This document shows, piece after piece, positions 18,219 through 27,690 of a stretch of DNA of 64,000 bases. The position numbers and the translations under genes are program-made. Under the pieces are notes generated by a model, which ran no database searches, was not told the origin of the DNA, and saw nothing but the letters and a program-made list of their open reading frames with translations. The stretch covers positions 2,232,001 through 2,296,000 of the forward strand of contig JADKIR010000004.1 of assembly GCA_016722655.1 (NCBI GenBank), given 5' to 3'. The DNA is from Cytophagaceae bacterium. Its GTDB lineage: Bacteria; Bacteroidota; Bacteroidia; Cytophagales; Spirosomataceae. Numbering within the stretch: position 1 is the stretch's first letter; each line of letters begins with the position of its first letter.

Positions 18219-20135
18219 CTAAATTGTCCCTAGTTCCTCGGATAATTTTTTATTTCTTGACTTAATCGAATTAATCTCATTAAGATAAAAGGTTGTTTCA
18301 ATTTCATCATCTTCATTTATTAAAGAAATTAAGTTTTTAATTTTTAAATCATTTTTTCTAATTGAAACTCTTAGTAAAGATTTATAAACTATTTCACCTA
18401 ATTTTGATTTTATTGAAGGGATAGCAACTTCATAAACAATCCATCCTTCACTTAACACATGTTCATTACTTAGCCAATTTATTGAAGTTCTCTGTATGTC
18501 TTCATCAGTGTGACTCGTAAAAATATAATGTGGTGGTGCTTCTTTTTTTAATGTAAAATGAGATTTATATAAATCATAAATATTTTTTAAAATATTTGTT
18601 TCAATTGTTGTTTCGTTAGTTTCTTCAAAAATATATTCTGCCAAAAATATAGGATTATTTGTTTCCTCGTCTTTTTCAATTTCTTCATGCCCATACAAAA
18701 AAAGAATTTTAATTAAGGATTCTTCCTCCGAATTAATTGTTTCAAGTCTTTCGGCCAACTCCAGTTCAAGATTCCTGACCGGAGCAGGAGGAAGCGTAAT
18801 GCCGCCATCGCCTTTTTTGGTTTCTGTACCTTTTACCTTAAGTAGTTTATTGGCTTCAATAATCAGGATTTGCTCATCAATATCCAGTATTTGACTTACT
18901 TCCTGATAAAACACCGACCTTTTGATGGGATTCGGAATTTTGACAATTGTTGCCACTAAGTCAGTTATCAGATTAGCTTTTTTAATGGGGTCATTTTCGA
19001 TGTCCTGCAGGGCCAGCTCGGTCTTAAACCTGATAAAATCTTTCTGATTGTTTTTGATATATTCCGAAAATGCCGCTCCACCAACTTTTCTGATATAAGA
19101 GTCAGGGTCGTCGCCGTCAGGGAAAACCACGGCTTTAACGTCCATATCTTCTTCAAGAATAATGTCAAAACCTCTGATACTCGCCTTTATACCGGCAGAG
19201 TCTCCATCATATAATACCGTAATATTGGAACTAAACCGCCTCATTAACCTCACCTGATTGGGGGTAAGTGAGGTGCCCGAAGAGGCAACCACGTTTTCGA
19301 TTCCCGCCTGATGCAGCGATATGACATCGGTGTAGCCTTCAACCAAAAAGCAGTTGTCGAGATTCCTGATGGCATTTTTGGCCTGAGCAATCCCATAAAC
19401 AATGTTACTTTTTACATAAATCTCTGTTTCAGGCGAATTAATGTATTTGGGGGCCTTGGGGTCAGGCTTCAGAATTCTGGCTCCAAAAGCAATGGGTTTA
19501 CCGGCAACGTTGTGAATGGGGAAAATAACCCGTCCTCTGAAACGATCTCTGATATTATTTTCTTCCAGGCCAGATATCAAGCCGCCTTTGCTCAGGATTT
19601 CCATAGAAAATCCCGCCTTTTCAGCTTTTTTATAAAAAGCCTCTCGACTTTGGAGTGCGTACCCCAGGTTGAATTTCTGAACTGTGAGGTCAGAAAAGCC
19701 CCGTTCTTTAAAATAACTCTGACCTACACTCTGACCTTCTTCAGATTCAAAAAGAGTTTCGGTAAAGTACTTTTGAGCGTACTCGAGGGCTATAAAAAGG
19801 CTTTCTTTTTCATTTTGATTTTTTAAATCCTCATCTGTAAATTCACGCTCTTTTACTTCAATACCGTATTTTTTGGCCAGCCATCGTAAAGCATCAGGAT
19901 AACTCAATCCTTCGAGTTCCATTACAAATTTTACAGAATCACCCCCTTTGCCACAACCAAAACATTTGTATATACCCTTGCTGGGCGAAACATTAAACGA
20001 GGGAGTTTTCTCATTATGAAATGGGCAACACGCAATCATGCTTGCCCCACGTTTTTTGAGGTTCACAAACTCACCCACCACTTCTACGATGTCGGCTGAT
20101 TCTAATATTCTTTGTACGGTTTCCTGAGGAATCAT
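18219..20135 (-). CDS. dnaG: DNA primase
   Basis: DnaG makes RNA primers for chromosome replication. The N-terminal CHC2 zinc finger is complete (Cys37, His40, Cys58, Cys61). The RNA-polymerase core has the TOPRIM motifs FLVEGYTDVISL (about 264-275) and DGDSAG (about 314-319). Length (638) is usual. The C-terminal helicase-binding part (after about residue 450; 18219-18760) is noticeably more AT-rich and more lysine/asparagine-rich than the rest, as is common for this fast-evolving domain. The start at 20135 directly precedes the conserved QETVQRILESADIVEVVGEFV. Confidence 0.97.
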   Translation of the reverse strand: MIPQETVQRILESADIVEVVGEFVNLKKRGASMIACCPFHNEKTPSFNVSPSKGIYKCFGCGKGGDSVKFVMELEGLSYPDALRWLAKKYGIEVKEREFTDEDLKNQNEKESLFIALEYAQKYFTETLFESEEGQSVGQSYFKERGFSDLTVQKFNLGYALQSREAFYKKAEKAGFSMEILSKGGLISGLEENNIRDRFRGRVIFPIHNVAGKPIAFGARILKPDPKAPKYINSPETEIYVKSNIVYGIAQAKNAIRNLDNCFLVEGYTDVISLHQAGIENVVASSGTSLTPNQVRLMRRFSSNITVLYDGDSAGIKASIRGFDIILEEDMDVKAVVFPDGDDPDSYIRKVGGAAFSEYIKNNQKDFIRFKTELALQDIENDPIKKANLITDLVATIVKIPNPIKRSVFYQEVSQILDIDEQILIIEANKLLKVKGTETKKGDGGITLPPAPVRNLELELAERLETINSEEESLIKILFLYGHEEIEKDEETNNPIFLAEYIFEETNETTIETNILKNIYDLYKSHFTLKKEAPPHYIFTSHTDEDIQRTSINWLSNEHVLSEGWIVYEVAIPSIKSKLGEIVYKSLLRVSIRKNDLKIKNLISLINEDDEIETTFYLNEINSIKSRNKKLSEELGTI

Positions 20136-20334
20136 GCAGTAAAATTATCCAAAAAACCTGTTAAACGTATAGGTTTAGGTTTCAGAAATTTAGAATAATT
20201 AATTTCTTTATTCTTTTTGGATTGGTTAAAGTTTAGTAATAATTGATTTTCATCATGTTTTGTTCAAATAGTACCATTTCTTTGAGCGAATATTGTTTTT
20301 TTTATAATATTTGTGAAATTGTTATTAAAATAAG

Positions 20335-20874
20335 ATTAAAAAACTATTAAACATAGTAATCGGAATTTTCCTGGTGGTTTTCCTTTTTGGAAATCACTTG
20401 CTCGATTATTATAGTTTTTTGTCTGAAAGTCAGGAGGGAATTGGGCCACAAATTGCCAAAAAGCAGGGAGAATTGGTCATTAAAGTTCCCTTTATGATTC
20501 CCTATAATAACATTTCAGATTTTGAAATCGCACCAGATGATATTGTTATTTATGAAGGGGAGTTTTTTAGAGCTGTGAGTAAAATTGCACTACAAGATAC
20601 TCTTATCACCACTTATAGGGCTGAAGCTCTCACTCGTCAGAGTATGTTTGAAATGATGGGGGTTGTGGCCGAACACATTGAAAAACAAACCAACAAAAAT
20701 CCACTAAGGACTTTGAGTAAATTGATTAAAGGGTTTTCTAAAAATTTTTACAGTCCGGAATATGGCTATATGGTTTATTTCTGGAATGAGCTGCATCATC
20801 ATAGTTTAAAAATACTATCCACCGATTTTTGTTCTTTTCAGTCCGATGTTCCCAATCCGCCACCAAATGTTTGA
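20335..20874 (+). CDS. Unrecognised membrane-anchored protein with apparent ATT start
   Basis: I do not recognise this family. The first annotated-style start in the frame would be a GTG at 20374, but that falls inside a hydrophobic helix. The open frame runs upstream to a TAA at 20326-20328, and an ATT at 20335 gives the N-terminus (M)KKLLNIVIGIFLVVFLFG, a textbook signal anchor. With that start the protein has 179 residues: one membrane helix, then a soluble domain with no cysteine except one near the C-terminus and a PNPPPN tail. A 21003-21419 membrane-protein gene follows on the same strand. The non-ATG start may be real or may hide a base error. Confidence 0.6.
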   Translation: MKKLLNIVIGIFLVVFLFGNHLLDYYSFLSESQEGIGPQIAKKQGELVIKVPFMIPYNNISDFEIAPDDIVIYEGEFFRAVSKIALQDTLITTYRAEALTRQSMFEMMGVVAEHIEKQTNKNPLRTLSKLIKGFSKNFYSPEYGYMVYFWNELHHHSLKILSTDFCSFQSDVPNPPPNV

Positions 20875-21002
20875 TTGTTAATATTTTATAATTATTCTGC
20901 TTCGTGAAAAATATAGATAAATGAAAGAATTTCCAGGTGATTTTCAGGTCAATTCTTCCATTTTTTTTAATAATCAACTCTAATAAATTAAACGTATTTG
21001 TA

Positions 21003-21419
21003 ATGAATTTTAATGTTGTAGTATGGTGCAACCGTATCGCACTGTTTGTTGTATATTTCTGGTTTGGATTGCTTAAGACAATAGGCATTTCGCCCGCCAC
21101 CGGTTTGGTAGGTGATTTGGCACATGTTACTTTGCCTTTTCTTGATGCCGGGCAATTTATTGTTTTTTTTGGTGTTTTTGAGGTAATCCTCGGCTTGTTG
21201 TGGTTATTTCCAAAATATACCAAATTGGCCTTTTGGTTAATGGTCTTTCATTTGATTACTACTTTTCTGCCTACAGTATTTCTTCCTGAAGTAGCCTGGA
21301 ATCAAATATTTACACCAAGTTTGGTAGGCCAATATATTATAAAAAATCTGGTGATTTTGGCTTCAGGCCTTACATTATATTATTTTGTTTATGGCGAAAA
21401 AGAAAATAAGATTGCTTAA
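21003..21419 (+). CDS. DoxX-like small integral membrane protein
   Basis: About 138 residues with four membrane helices: NRIALFVVYFWFGLLKTIG, FIVFFGVFEVILGLLWLF, LAFWLMVFHLITTFLPTVF and YIIKNLVILASGLTLYYFV. This is the layout of DoxX/DUF417-like membrane proteins. I place the start at the ATG at 21003; an in-frame ATG at 20937 would add 22 residues that resemble spacer translation. The function is not known; relatives have been linked to redox stress or respiratory terminal oxidases in other phyla, but nothing here shows that. A strong terminator follows. Confidence 0.7.
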   Translation: MNFNVVVWCNRIALFVVYFWFGLLKTIGISPATGLVGDLAHVTLPFLDAGQFIVFFGVFEVILGLLWLFPKYTKLAFWLMVFHLITTFLPTVFLPEVAWNQIFTPSLVGQYIIKNLVILASGLTLYYFVYGEKENKIA

Positions 21420-21439
21420 TTTTTCTATTTCCTGCAACC

Positions 21440-21471
21440 AGGGGTTTCTGTAAAAGAGACCCCTTTTTTTT
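21440..21471 (+). terminator. Rho-independent terminator before parA
   Basis: A 10-bp stem (21440-21449 with 21455-21464, one G-T wobble, 5-base loop) is followed by a run of eight T. It ends the 20335-21419 transcript and separates it from parAB. Confidence 0.85.
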
Positions 21472-21556
21472 CGCTCTATTCAAAAAAAAACTTTTCCACA
21501 AAATTCTTATTTATCTACATTCGGAAACCTTAGAATAATAGTAAAGTAAAATTGGT

Positions 21557-21564
21557 TATCTTTG
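21557..21564 (+). promoter_or_regulatory. -7 box of the parAB transcript
   Basis: TATCTTTG followed by C fits TAnnTTTG(C). It lies 25 bp before the parA ATG and after the upstream terminator. No clear -33 element was seen. Confidence 0.45.
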
Positions 21565-21588
21565 CAGGGTTATTCTAACACATAAAAA

Positions 21589-22402
<814 letters not shown>

Positions 22403-22419
<17 letters not shown>

Positions 22420-23272
22420 AGGAAAAGGACTCAACTCATTGTTGTCAGACTCTGATCTGGTAGTATCCAGAAAAGTGGCGGCATTCAGAGGTGTAAAAGA
22501 AATAGAAATTTCCAAATTGGAGGTTGGTGTTCAGCAACCACGCTCTCATTTTGACGAAAAGTCACTCGAAGAACTCGCTGAATCAATCAGGATTCATGGT
22601 TTGATTCAGCCAATTACCGTAAGGGAAATTGCCGATGGGAAATTTGAGATAATATCAGGTGAAAGACGTTTTAGAGCGTCAAAATTGGCGGGCCTAACAA
22701 CCATCCCGACTTTTATCAGGGACGTAGATGACAACCGGTCTCTCCAAATGGCCCTGATAGAAAATATCCAGCGAGAAAACCTGAATCCGATCGAAATCGC
22801 CCTTTCATACCAAAGGATGATTCAGGAATGTGATTTGAAACAGGATGACCTGGGTAAAAGAGTAGGGAAAAGCCGATCTTCGGTGACCAACTATCTTAGG
22901 TTACTCAATCTTCCTTCTGATATTCAGTCAGGTTTGGTGCTGGGTGTGATTACCATGGGGCAAGCCAAACCTTTGATTTCGATAGAAGATAAAAACCTGC
23001 AAATTGATATTTATCAGCGTATTTTGGAGCAAGGGCTAAGTGCCAGAGAAATCGAAGCTCTCGCCAAAAAAGGCAACGCTTTTGAGGCAGAAGCCAATGA
23101 TCTGGATCTTTATAGAGAAGACTTAAGAATAGAAGAAATTACCTTAAAAGGTAAGACTGTGGTACCATTCAAAATTCAGGTTCAGGACCTTAATAAAGGA
23201 AATATCTCTATTAAGTTTTCGAATCAGGAACAGCTCACCGATATCATGAATAAATTGTCTGGAATAATTTAA
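22403..23272 (+). CDS. parB: ParB/Spo0J-family partitioning protein
   Basis: ParB binds parS sites, spreads as a CTP-dependent clamp and activates ParA. Visible are the N-terminal CTPase domain with the motif SGERRFRASKLAG near residues 85-97, the ENIQRENLNPIE arginine-rich patch near 118-129, the helix-turn-helix (LGKRVGKSRSSVTNYLRLLNLP near 150-171) and a C-terminal dimerisation domain. Length (289) is normal. The ATG at 22403 lies inside parA; a second ATG two codons later is possible. I found no parS consensus near the gene by eye. Confidence 0.95.
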
Positions 23273-23402
23273 ATTCTTCGCTTTAATTAATTGATTTTCA
23301 AAGTTTAAACTTATTCTGCTTAAAATTTTCCTGAAATTTTTTCAGGATCAATAAACATATAAAACACCTAAGGTTTTATTAGAAAAATTAAACTTTTTTT
23401 CT

Positions 23403-23410
23403 TATTTTTG
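23403..23410 (+). promoter_or_regulatory. -7 box of gyrB
   Basis: TATTTTTG matches TAnnTTTG, about 79 bp upstream of the gyrB ATG, in an AT-rich gap of 216 bp between parB and gyrB. The rest of the gap shows no other clear signal. Confidence 0.4.
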
Positions 23411-23488
23411 TAAATTATAAATTGATTATAAATAACTGGATTTTTCAGTCGAATAAAAACAGAATCTTATACTATTTTAAAAGAATTT

Positions 23489-25444
23489 ATGGCAGATCAG
23501 CAAAATAAGCAAGACTACTCCGCAAATAATATACAAGTTCTCGAAGGATTAGAGGCCGTAAGAAAGAGGCCTGCCATGTATATTGGCGATATTGGTTTTA
23601 AAGGACTCCATCATTTGATTTGGGAGGTTATCGATAACTCAATCGATGAAGCGATGGCCGGATATTGTGATACCATTCATACCATCATTAATCCTGATAA
23701 TTCTGTAACTGTAAAAGATAATGGCCGGGGTATTCCAACCGGATGGCATGAAAAAGAGCAAAAATCGGCTCTGGAAGTTGTAATGACGGTGCTACATGCC
23801 GGTGGTAAATTTGATAAAGATACCTATAAAGTTTCAGGTGGTTTACACGGTGTGGGTGTGTCTTGTGTTAACGCACTTTCTACTGATTTGAGAGTGGTTG
23901 TACACAGTAGAGATGGTAAACTTTACGAACAGGAATATAAAATTGGTAAGCCTCAATACCCTGTAAGAGAAATTGGAACAACCGACCATTCCGGAACGGA
24001 AGTTACATTTAAGCCTGATGATACTATTTTTCAGGTTACAGAATTTAAATATGAAACCGTAGCCAATCGTATCAGAGAACTTTCTTTTTTGAATAAAGGA
24101 ATCAAATTGACTCTGACTGACATGAGAGACCTCGATGAAAATGGTAATCCCAAATACGAGGAATTCCATTCTGAAGGCGGTTTGATTGAATTTGTAGAAT
24201 ACCTGGATCAAAGTCGTGAAAGGTTGATTCCAAAGCCAATGTGGATGGAAGGGGAGAAAGACGGTGTGCCTGTTGAAGTATCGATGATCTACAACTCCTC
24301 TTATTCGGAAAATGTATCTTCTTTTGTAAACAATATTAATACCCCCGAAGGTGGAACACACGTTTCCGGCTTCAGAATGGCTCTGACCCGTACTCTGAAA
24401 TCTTATGCTGATAAGTCGGGTCTATTGGCAAAAGAAAAAATAGAAATATCCGGTGATGACTTTAGAGAAGGTTTGACGGCAGTTATTTCTGTGAAAGTTC
24501 AGGAACCACAGTTTGAAGGACAAACCAAATCAAAATTAGGTAACTCTGAGGTGACTTCGGCAGTAAGTAGCTGTGTGCAGGAAATGCTCGAAAACTACCT
24601 GGAAGAAAACCCTAAAGATGCCAAAACCATCGTAGATAAGGTAATTCTTGCTGCCAAAGCACGTATTGCTGCCAAAAAAGCCCGCGAAATGGTGCAGCGT
24701 AAAAATGTTTTGATTGGCTCAGGACTTCCCGGCAAACTCGCCGACTGTTCTGAATCTGACCCTGCACTTTGTGAAGTATATCTGGTTGAGGGTGACTCAG
24801 CTGGTGGTTCAGCAAAACAAGGACGTGATCGAAATTTTCAGGCTATTCTGCCACTTAGAGGTAAGATATTGAACGTTGAAAAAGCCCAGGAATACAGAAT
24901 CTATGAAAATGAAGAGATAAAAAATATCTTCACTGCAATGGGTGTTCAAATGGGAAAAGACGGAGATGAGCGTGCCCTTAATCTGGACAAATTGCGTTAT
25001 CACAAAATCATCATCATGACCGATGCGGATATTGACGGTAGCCATATCAGGACTTTGATTTTGACTTTCTTCTATCGTTTTATGAAAGAAATCATAGAAA
25101 GAGGTTACTTGTATATAGCAATGCCACCACTTTATCTGATCAAAAAAGGTAAGGATGAAGAATATTGTTGGACCGAAGATCAACGCCAGGCTGCTGTAAA
25201 AAGGCTTGCAGGCGGTGGAAAAGAAGATAGCGTAGGAGTACAAAGATACAAAGGTCTGGGTGAAATGAACCCTGAGCAGCTTTGGACAACGACCATGAAT
25301 CCAGAGTTCAGAACCTTGAAACAAGTGACTATTGAATCAGCCACAGAGGCCGATCACTTGTTCTCGATGCTGATGGGTGACGAAGTGCCACCTCGCAGAG
25401 ACTTTATAGAGCGTAATGCAAAATACGCCAATGTAGATGCCTAA
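23489..25444 (+). CDS. gyrB: DNA gyrase subunit B
   Basis: GyrB is the ATPase subunit of DNA gyrase, which introduces negative supercoils. The GHKL ATPase motifs are present: EVIDNSIDEAMAG (about 47-59), DNGRGIP (about 77-83), and GGLHGVGVSCVNALS (about 117-131). The TOPRIM region carries EVYLVEGDSAGGSAKQGRDR and MTDADIDGSHIRTL, and the C-terminal RYKGLGEMNPEQLW is present. The 651-residue length suits GyrB without the Gram-negative insertion. By these features it could also be read as ParE, but the DNA-gyrase-type QRYKGLGEMNPEQLW ending favours GyrB. Confidence 0.95.
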   Translation: MADQQNKQDYSANNIQVLEGLEAVRKRPAMYIGDIGFKGLHHLIWEVIDNSIDEAMAGYCDTIHTIINPDNSVTVKDNGRGIPTGWHEKEQKSALEVVMTVLHAGGKFDKDTYKVSGGLHGVGVSCVNALSTDLRVVVHSRDGKLYEQEYKIGKPQYPVREIGTTDHSGTEVTFKPDDTIFQVTEFKYETVANRIRELSFLNKGIKLTLTDMRDLDENGNPKYEEFHSEGGLIEFVEYLDQSRERLIPKPMWMEGEKDGVPVEVSMIYNSSYSENVSSFVNNINTPEGGTHVSGFRMALTRTLKSYADKSGLLAKEKIEISGDDFREGLTAVISVKVQEPQFEGQTKSKLGNSEVTSAVSSCVQEMLENYLEENPKDAKTIVDKVILAAKARIAAKKAREMVQRKNVLIGSGLPGKLADCSESDPALCEVYLVEGDSAGGSAKQGRDRNFQAILPLRGKILNVEKAQEYRIYENEEIKNIFTAMGVQMGKDGDERALNLDKLRYHKIIIMTDADIDGSHIRTLILTFFYRFMKEIIERGYLYIAMPPLYLIKKGKDEEYCWTEDQRQAAVKRLAGGGKEDSVGVQRYKGLGEMNPEQLWTTTMNPEFRTLKQVTIESATEADHLFSMLMGDEVPPRRDFIERNAKYANVDA

Positions 25445-25468
25445 ACGATAACCTTAGACCATAAACAG

Positions 25469-25495
25469 AGCGGGCCGGCAACGGTTCGCTTTTTT
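25469..25495 (+). terminator. gyrB terminator with GCAA tetraloop
   Basis: A 9-bp stem (25469-25477 with 25482-25490, two G-T wobbles) closes a GCAA (GNRA) tetraloop and is followed by six T. It lies 25 bp after the gyrB stop and touches the end of the converging membrane-protein gene. Confidence 0.8.
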
Positions 25496-27440
25496 ATTTT
25501 CCGATTTTTGAATCTTCTTTTTTTGCGATTTTTTGACTGGGATAAAAAAAGGTAGTTCCCTCAAAAATAAATTGTCGTAAAAGCTTCGAAACCAAAAGCT
25601 TAATTTCGTTGAATTTAGTACCTCTTGAAAGCAATGCAATGGTAATGGAGAGTCCAAAAGAAACCATTACATTGATGAGTCCAATCATTGCAATCCCTGC
25701 AATTGAATTAATAATTATATATTGATTTGCCTGATAATTCATGGCTTCAAATGCTAAACCAAAGTTACCTGAAGCAAATGTAATATGCCTGATATCCAAA
25801 GGAAAACCTAGGGCTTTGCCTAATGTAGAGGTACTACCCAGCATAATACCCAGGAAAATATTTCCGCTTATTCCACCAATATTTCTTCCCAAATAGGCCG
25901 TAAATTTTTTCATACGGTCGGTTCCGAAAATTCTAACCAGGTTGGGATTTTTGGCTAACCTTTTTTGGAAATTGTGATATACCCACAGATTTTCATAATA
26001 TCCTGAAACCAGGCCGGATAGCATAAGATATATGCCTGCAATCGCTGCATGAAATACTGCCGGACTTTTGAAAATATTCAACTCCGTGATGAGGGTATTG
26101 GCTTTTTCTACGGTAGCTATGTGAGTACCTGTCAAATAGAAATAACTCCAGGCGATTCCCACTGCCACTGGGAATGCAATGATGGCATTTCCTACTAACG
26201 AAATAAACTGACTTCTGATTTGTCGGGTCAGGAGTTTTGTGGTCTTATTAAGCCAGTCAGGGTTTTTACCATTATTACTTAAACTTTCTGCGATTGTAGA
26301 AGCCGTCATGGCCGGCTGTTTGGTGGCAAGAGTTAATCTCAAAAGGTGAATCATTACGAATCCGCCTGCATAATTTAGGCTGTATAAAAAAGCAGTCCAG
26401 AATGCAGGGAATTTGAAAAAGTAAATTGATGTCTTGTACCAACATAAAAATGCCACAATTACACCGCCTCCCAATGCCTTGCCAAACAGGTTCCAGTATT
26501 CTTTAGGTGTGGAAGCAATATAGTTTTCTCCTGATTTTGAGGTGTTTTCGACAATTTTAAATGACAAAAATTCCAGATTGGAGGTGAAGTGTTTTTTGAT
26601 GCTGTATTTTGTGTTTTGTGTTTGGACCAGCTCTTTTAATATTTTTGCCGATATCTCAGCTTTTTCATTTGCAGATCCTGAAGCCATCCATTTTAATAGG
26701 CTCTCTAATCTATTTAGGTACTTTTCTAATTTTCTAATCAGTATGGTCATTCTCAGCGAAATTCCATATTTTTCTTTGTGGATATAGAGTAATTTAATCT
26801 GAGAATCGCATTGTTTCATCATCACTATTACCTGGCGGTAATCGCTTTCCCAATCATTTTTTTTCATATCGGGATTTCTCAGAATTTTTTCAACCAATAT
26901 TGTCGTATCGCGGTTAAGACCAATAAATGGAGACTCCAGATCATCAAAATTGGAGATTTTGGATACTACTTCGTTTTCAATGCCGATTGAAGCGATTTTT
27001 TGTGCCAAAACAACAATTGAATTCAATATTTCCTTTTTAATAAATCTTTGGCCTGCAGGAGTTTGAGGGAATTTTAAACTTAAAAATATTTTAGCCAAAT
27101 CCTTATCTGGGATTTTATTTAACCATAAATAATCATTTTTTCTGGAAAAACAATCGTTTAAAATTTTTGTTAGTTCTTCATTATCAATGATTTCTGGAAG
27201 AATTTTTTTTCCGATTTTACTGAATAATTCGCTCAAAAAACCTTCATTGTGGCCGATTCCTGATTCGGTAAGCAAGCTTACATATTTTTTGGAGGTGGCA
27301 AAATCATAGATTTCTTTTTCAAGGACATTCTTTTCATTTTCTGAAAATACCGAAACAAAATTCTCACTGAGAAATGAAAAATCTGTAGTTTCTCTTAGTA
27401 TGCCAATTAACCTGTTTATAGCATCTGAGGCGTTTTTCAT
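25494..27440 (-). CDS. SpecificRecomb-family (PF10136-like) membrane protein
   Basis: A 648-residue protein. The N-terminal half (about 1-300) is soluble and helical, and the second half has six or so membrane helices (about 310-620). The segment FWTAFLYSLNYAGGFVMIHLLRLTLATKQPAMTAST matches my memory of the family labelled 'site-specific recombinase' in Neisseria and proteobacteria. That label is historical: no catalytic Ser/Tyr recombinase motif is visible, and the protein is plainly an integral membrane protein. Glycine-rich stretches (GRNIGGISGNIFLGIMLGS near 514-532) lie in the C-terminal half. Its function is unknown. It converges on gyrB and is divergent from fadD. Confidence 0.75.
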   Translation of the reverse strand: MKNASDAINRLIGILRETTDFSFLSENFVSVFSENEKNVLEKEIYDFATSKKYVSLLTESGIGHNEGFLSELFSKIGKKILPEIIDNEELTKILNDCFSRKNDYLWLNKIPDKDLAKIFLSLKFPQTPAGQRFIKKEILNSIVVLAQKIASIGIENEVVSKISNFDDLESPFIGLNRDTTILVEKILRNPDMKKNDWESDYRQVIVMMKQCDSQIKLLYIHKEKYGISLRMTILIRKLEKYLNRLESLLKWMASGSANEKAEISAKILKELVQTQNTKYSIKKHFTSNLEFLSFKIVENTSKSGENYIASTPKEYWNLFGKALGGGVIVAFLCWYKTSIYFFKFPAFWTAFLYSLNYAGGFVMIHLLRLTLATKQPAMTASTIAESLSNNGKNPDWLNKTTKLLTRQIRSQFISLVGNAIIAFPVAVGIAWSYFYLTGTHIATVEKANTLITELNIFKSPAVFHAAIAGIYLMLSGLVSGYYENLWVYHNFQKRLAKNPNLVRIFGTDRMKKFTAYLGRNIGGISGNIFLGIMLGSTSTLGKALGFPLDIRHITFASGNFGLAFEAMNYQANQYIIINSIAGIAMIGLINVMVSFGLSITIALLSRGTKFNEIKLLVSKLLRQFIFEGTTFFYPSQKIAKKEDSKIGK

Positions 27441-27650
27441 TCAATGAAATATTTTGATATTATTTTGATAACATTTTTTGGTCAAAAAAGAATTCAAACT
27501 TTCTCTCCTAATATACAGTTTTCATCTAAAAACTTTTCGGATTTGGAGAGCCTTGGTTTATTTTTGCTCGTTGACCAATATTTTAGATAAATTATATAAT
27601 AATTTGAAAAAAAAATTGGATTTTTCCTTATTCAAAACATTACTAAAACT

Positions 27651-27658
27651 TATATTTG
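27651..27658 (+). promoter_or_regulatory. -7 box of fadD
   Basis: TATATTTG followed by C matches the Bacteroidota -7 consensus, 33 bp before the fadD ATG. No good -33 match lies at the usual distance. Confidence 0.45.
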
Positions 27659-27690
27659 CAATATAAGACTTTCAACCTAAAACAAATAAT

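Noticed and set aside
20738..21223. Minus-strand open frame of 161 codons
   Set aside because: It lies across two plus-strand membrane-protein genes and their gap, has no family features and low-complexity composition.
23843..24361. Minus-strand open frame of 172 codons inside gyrB
   Set aside because: Antisense shadow of a conserved essential gene; no own signal or family match.
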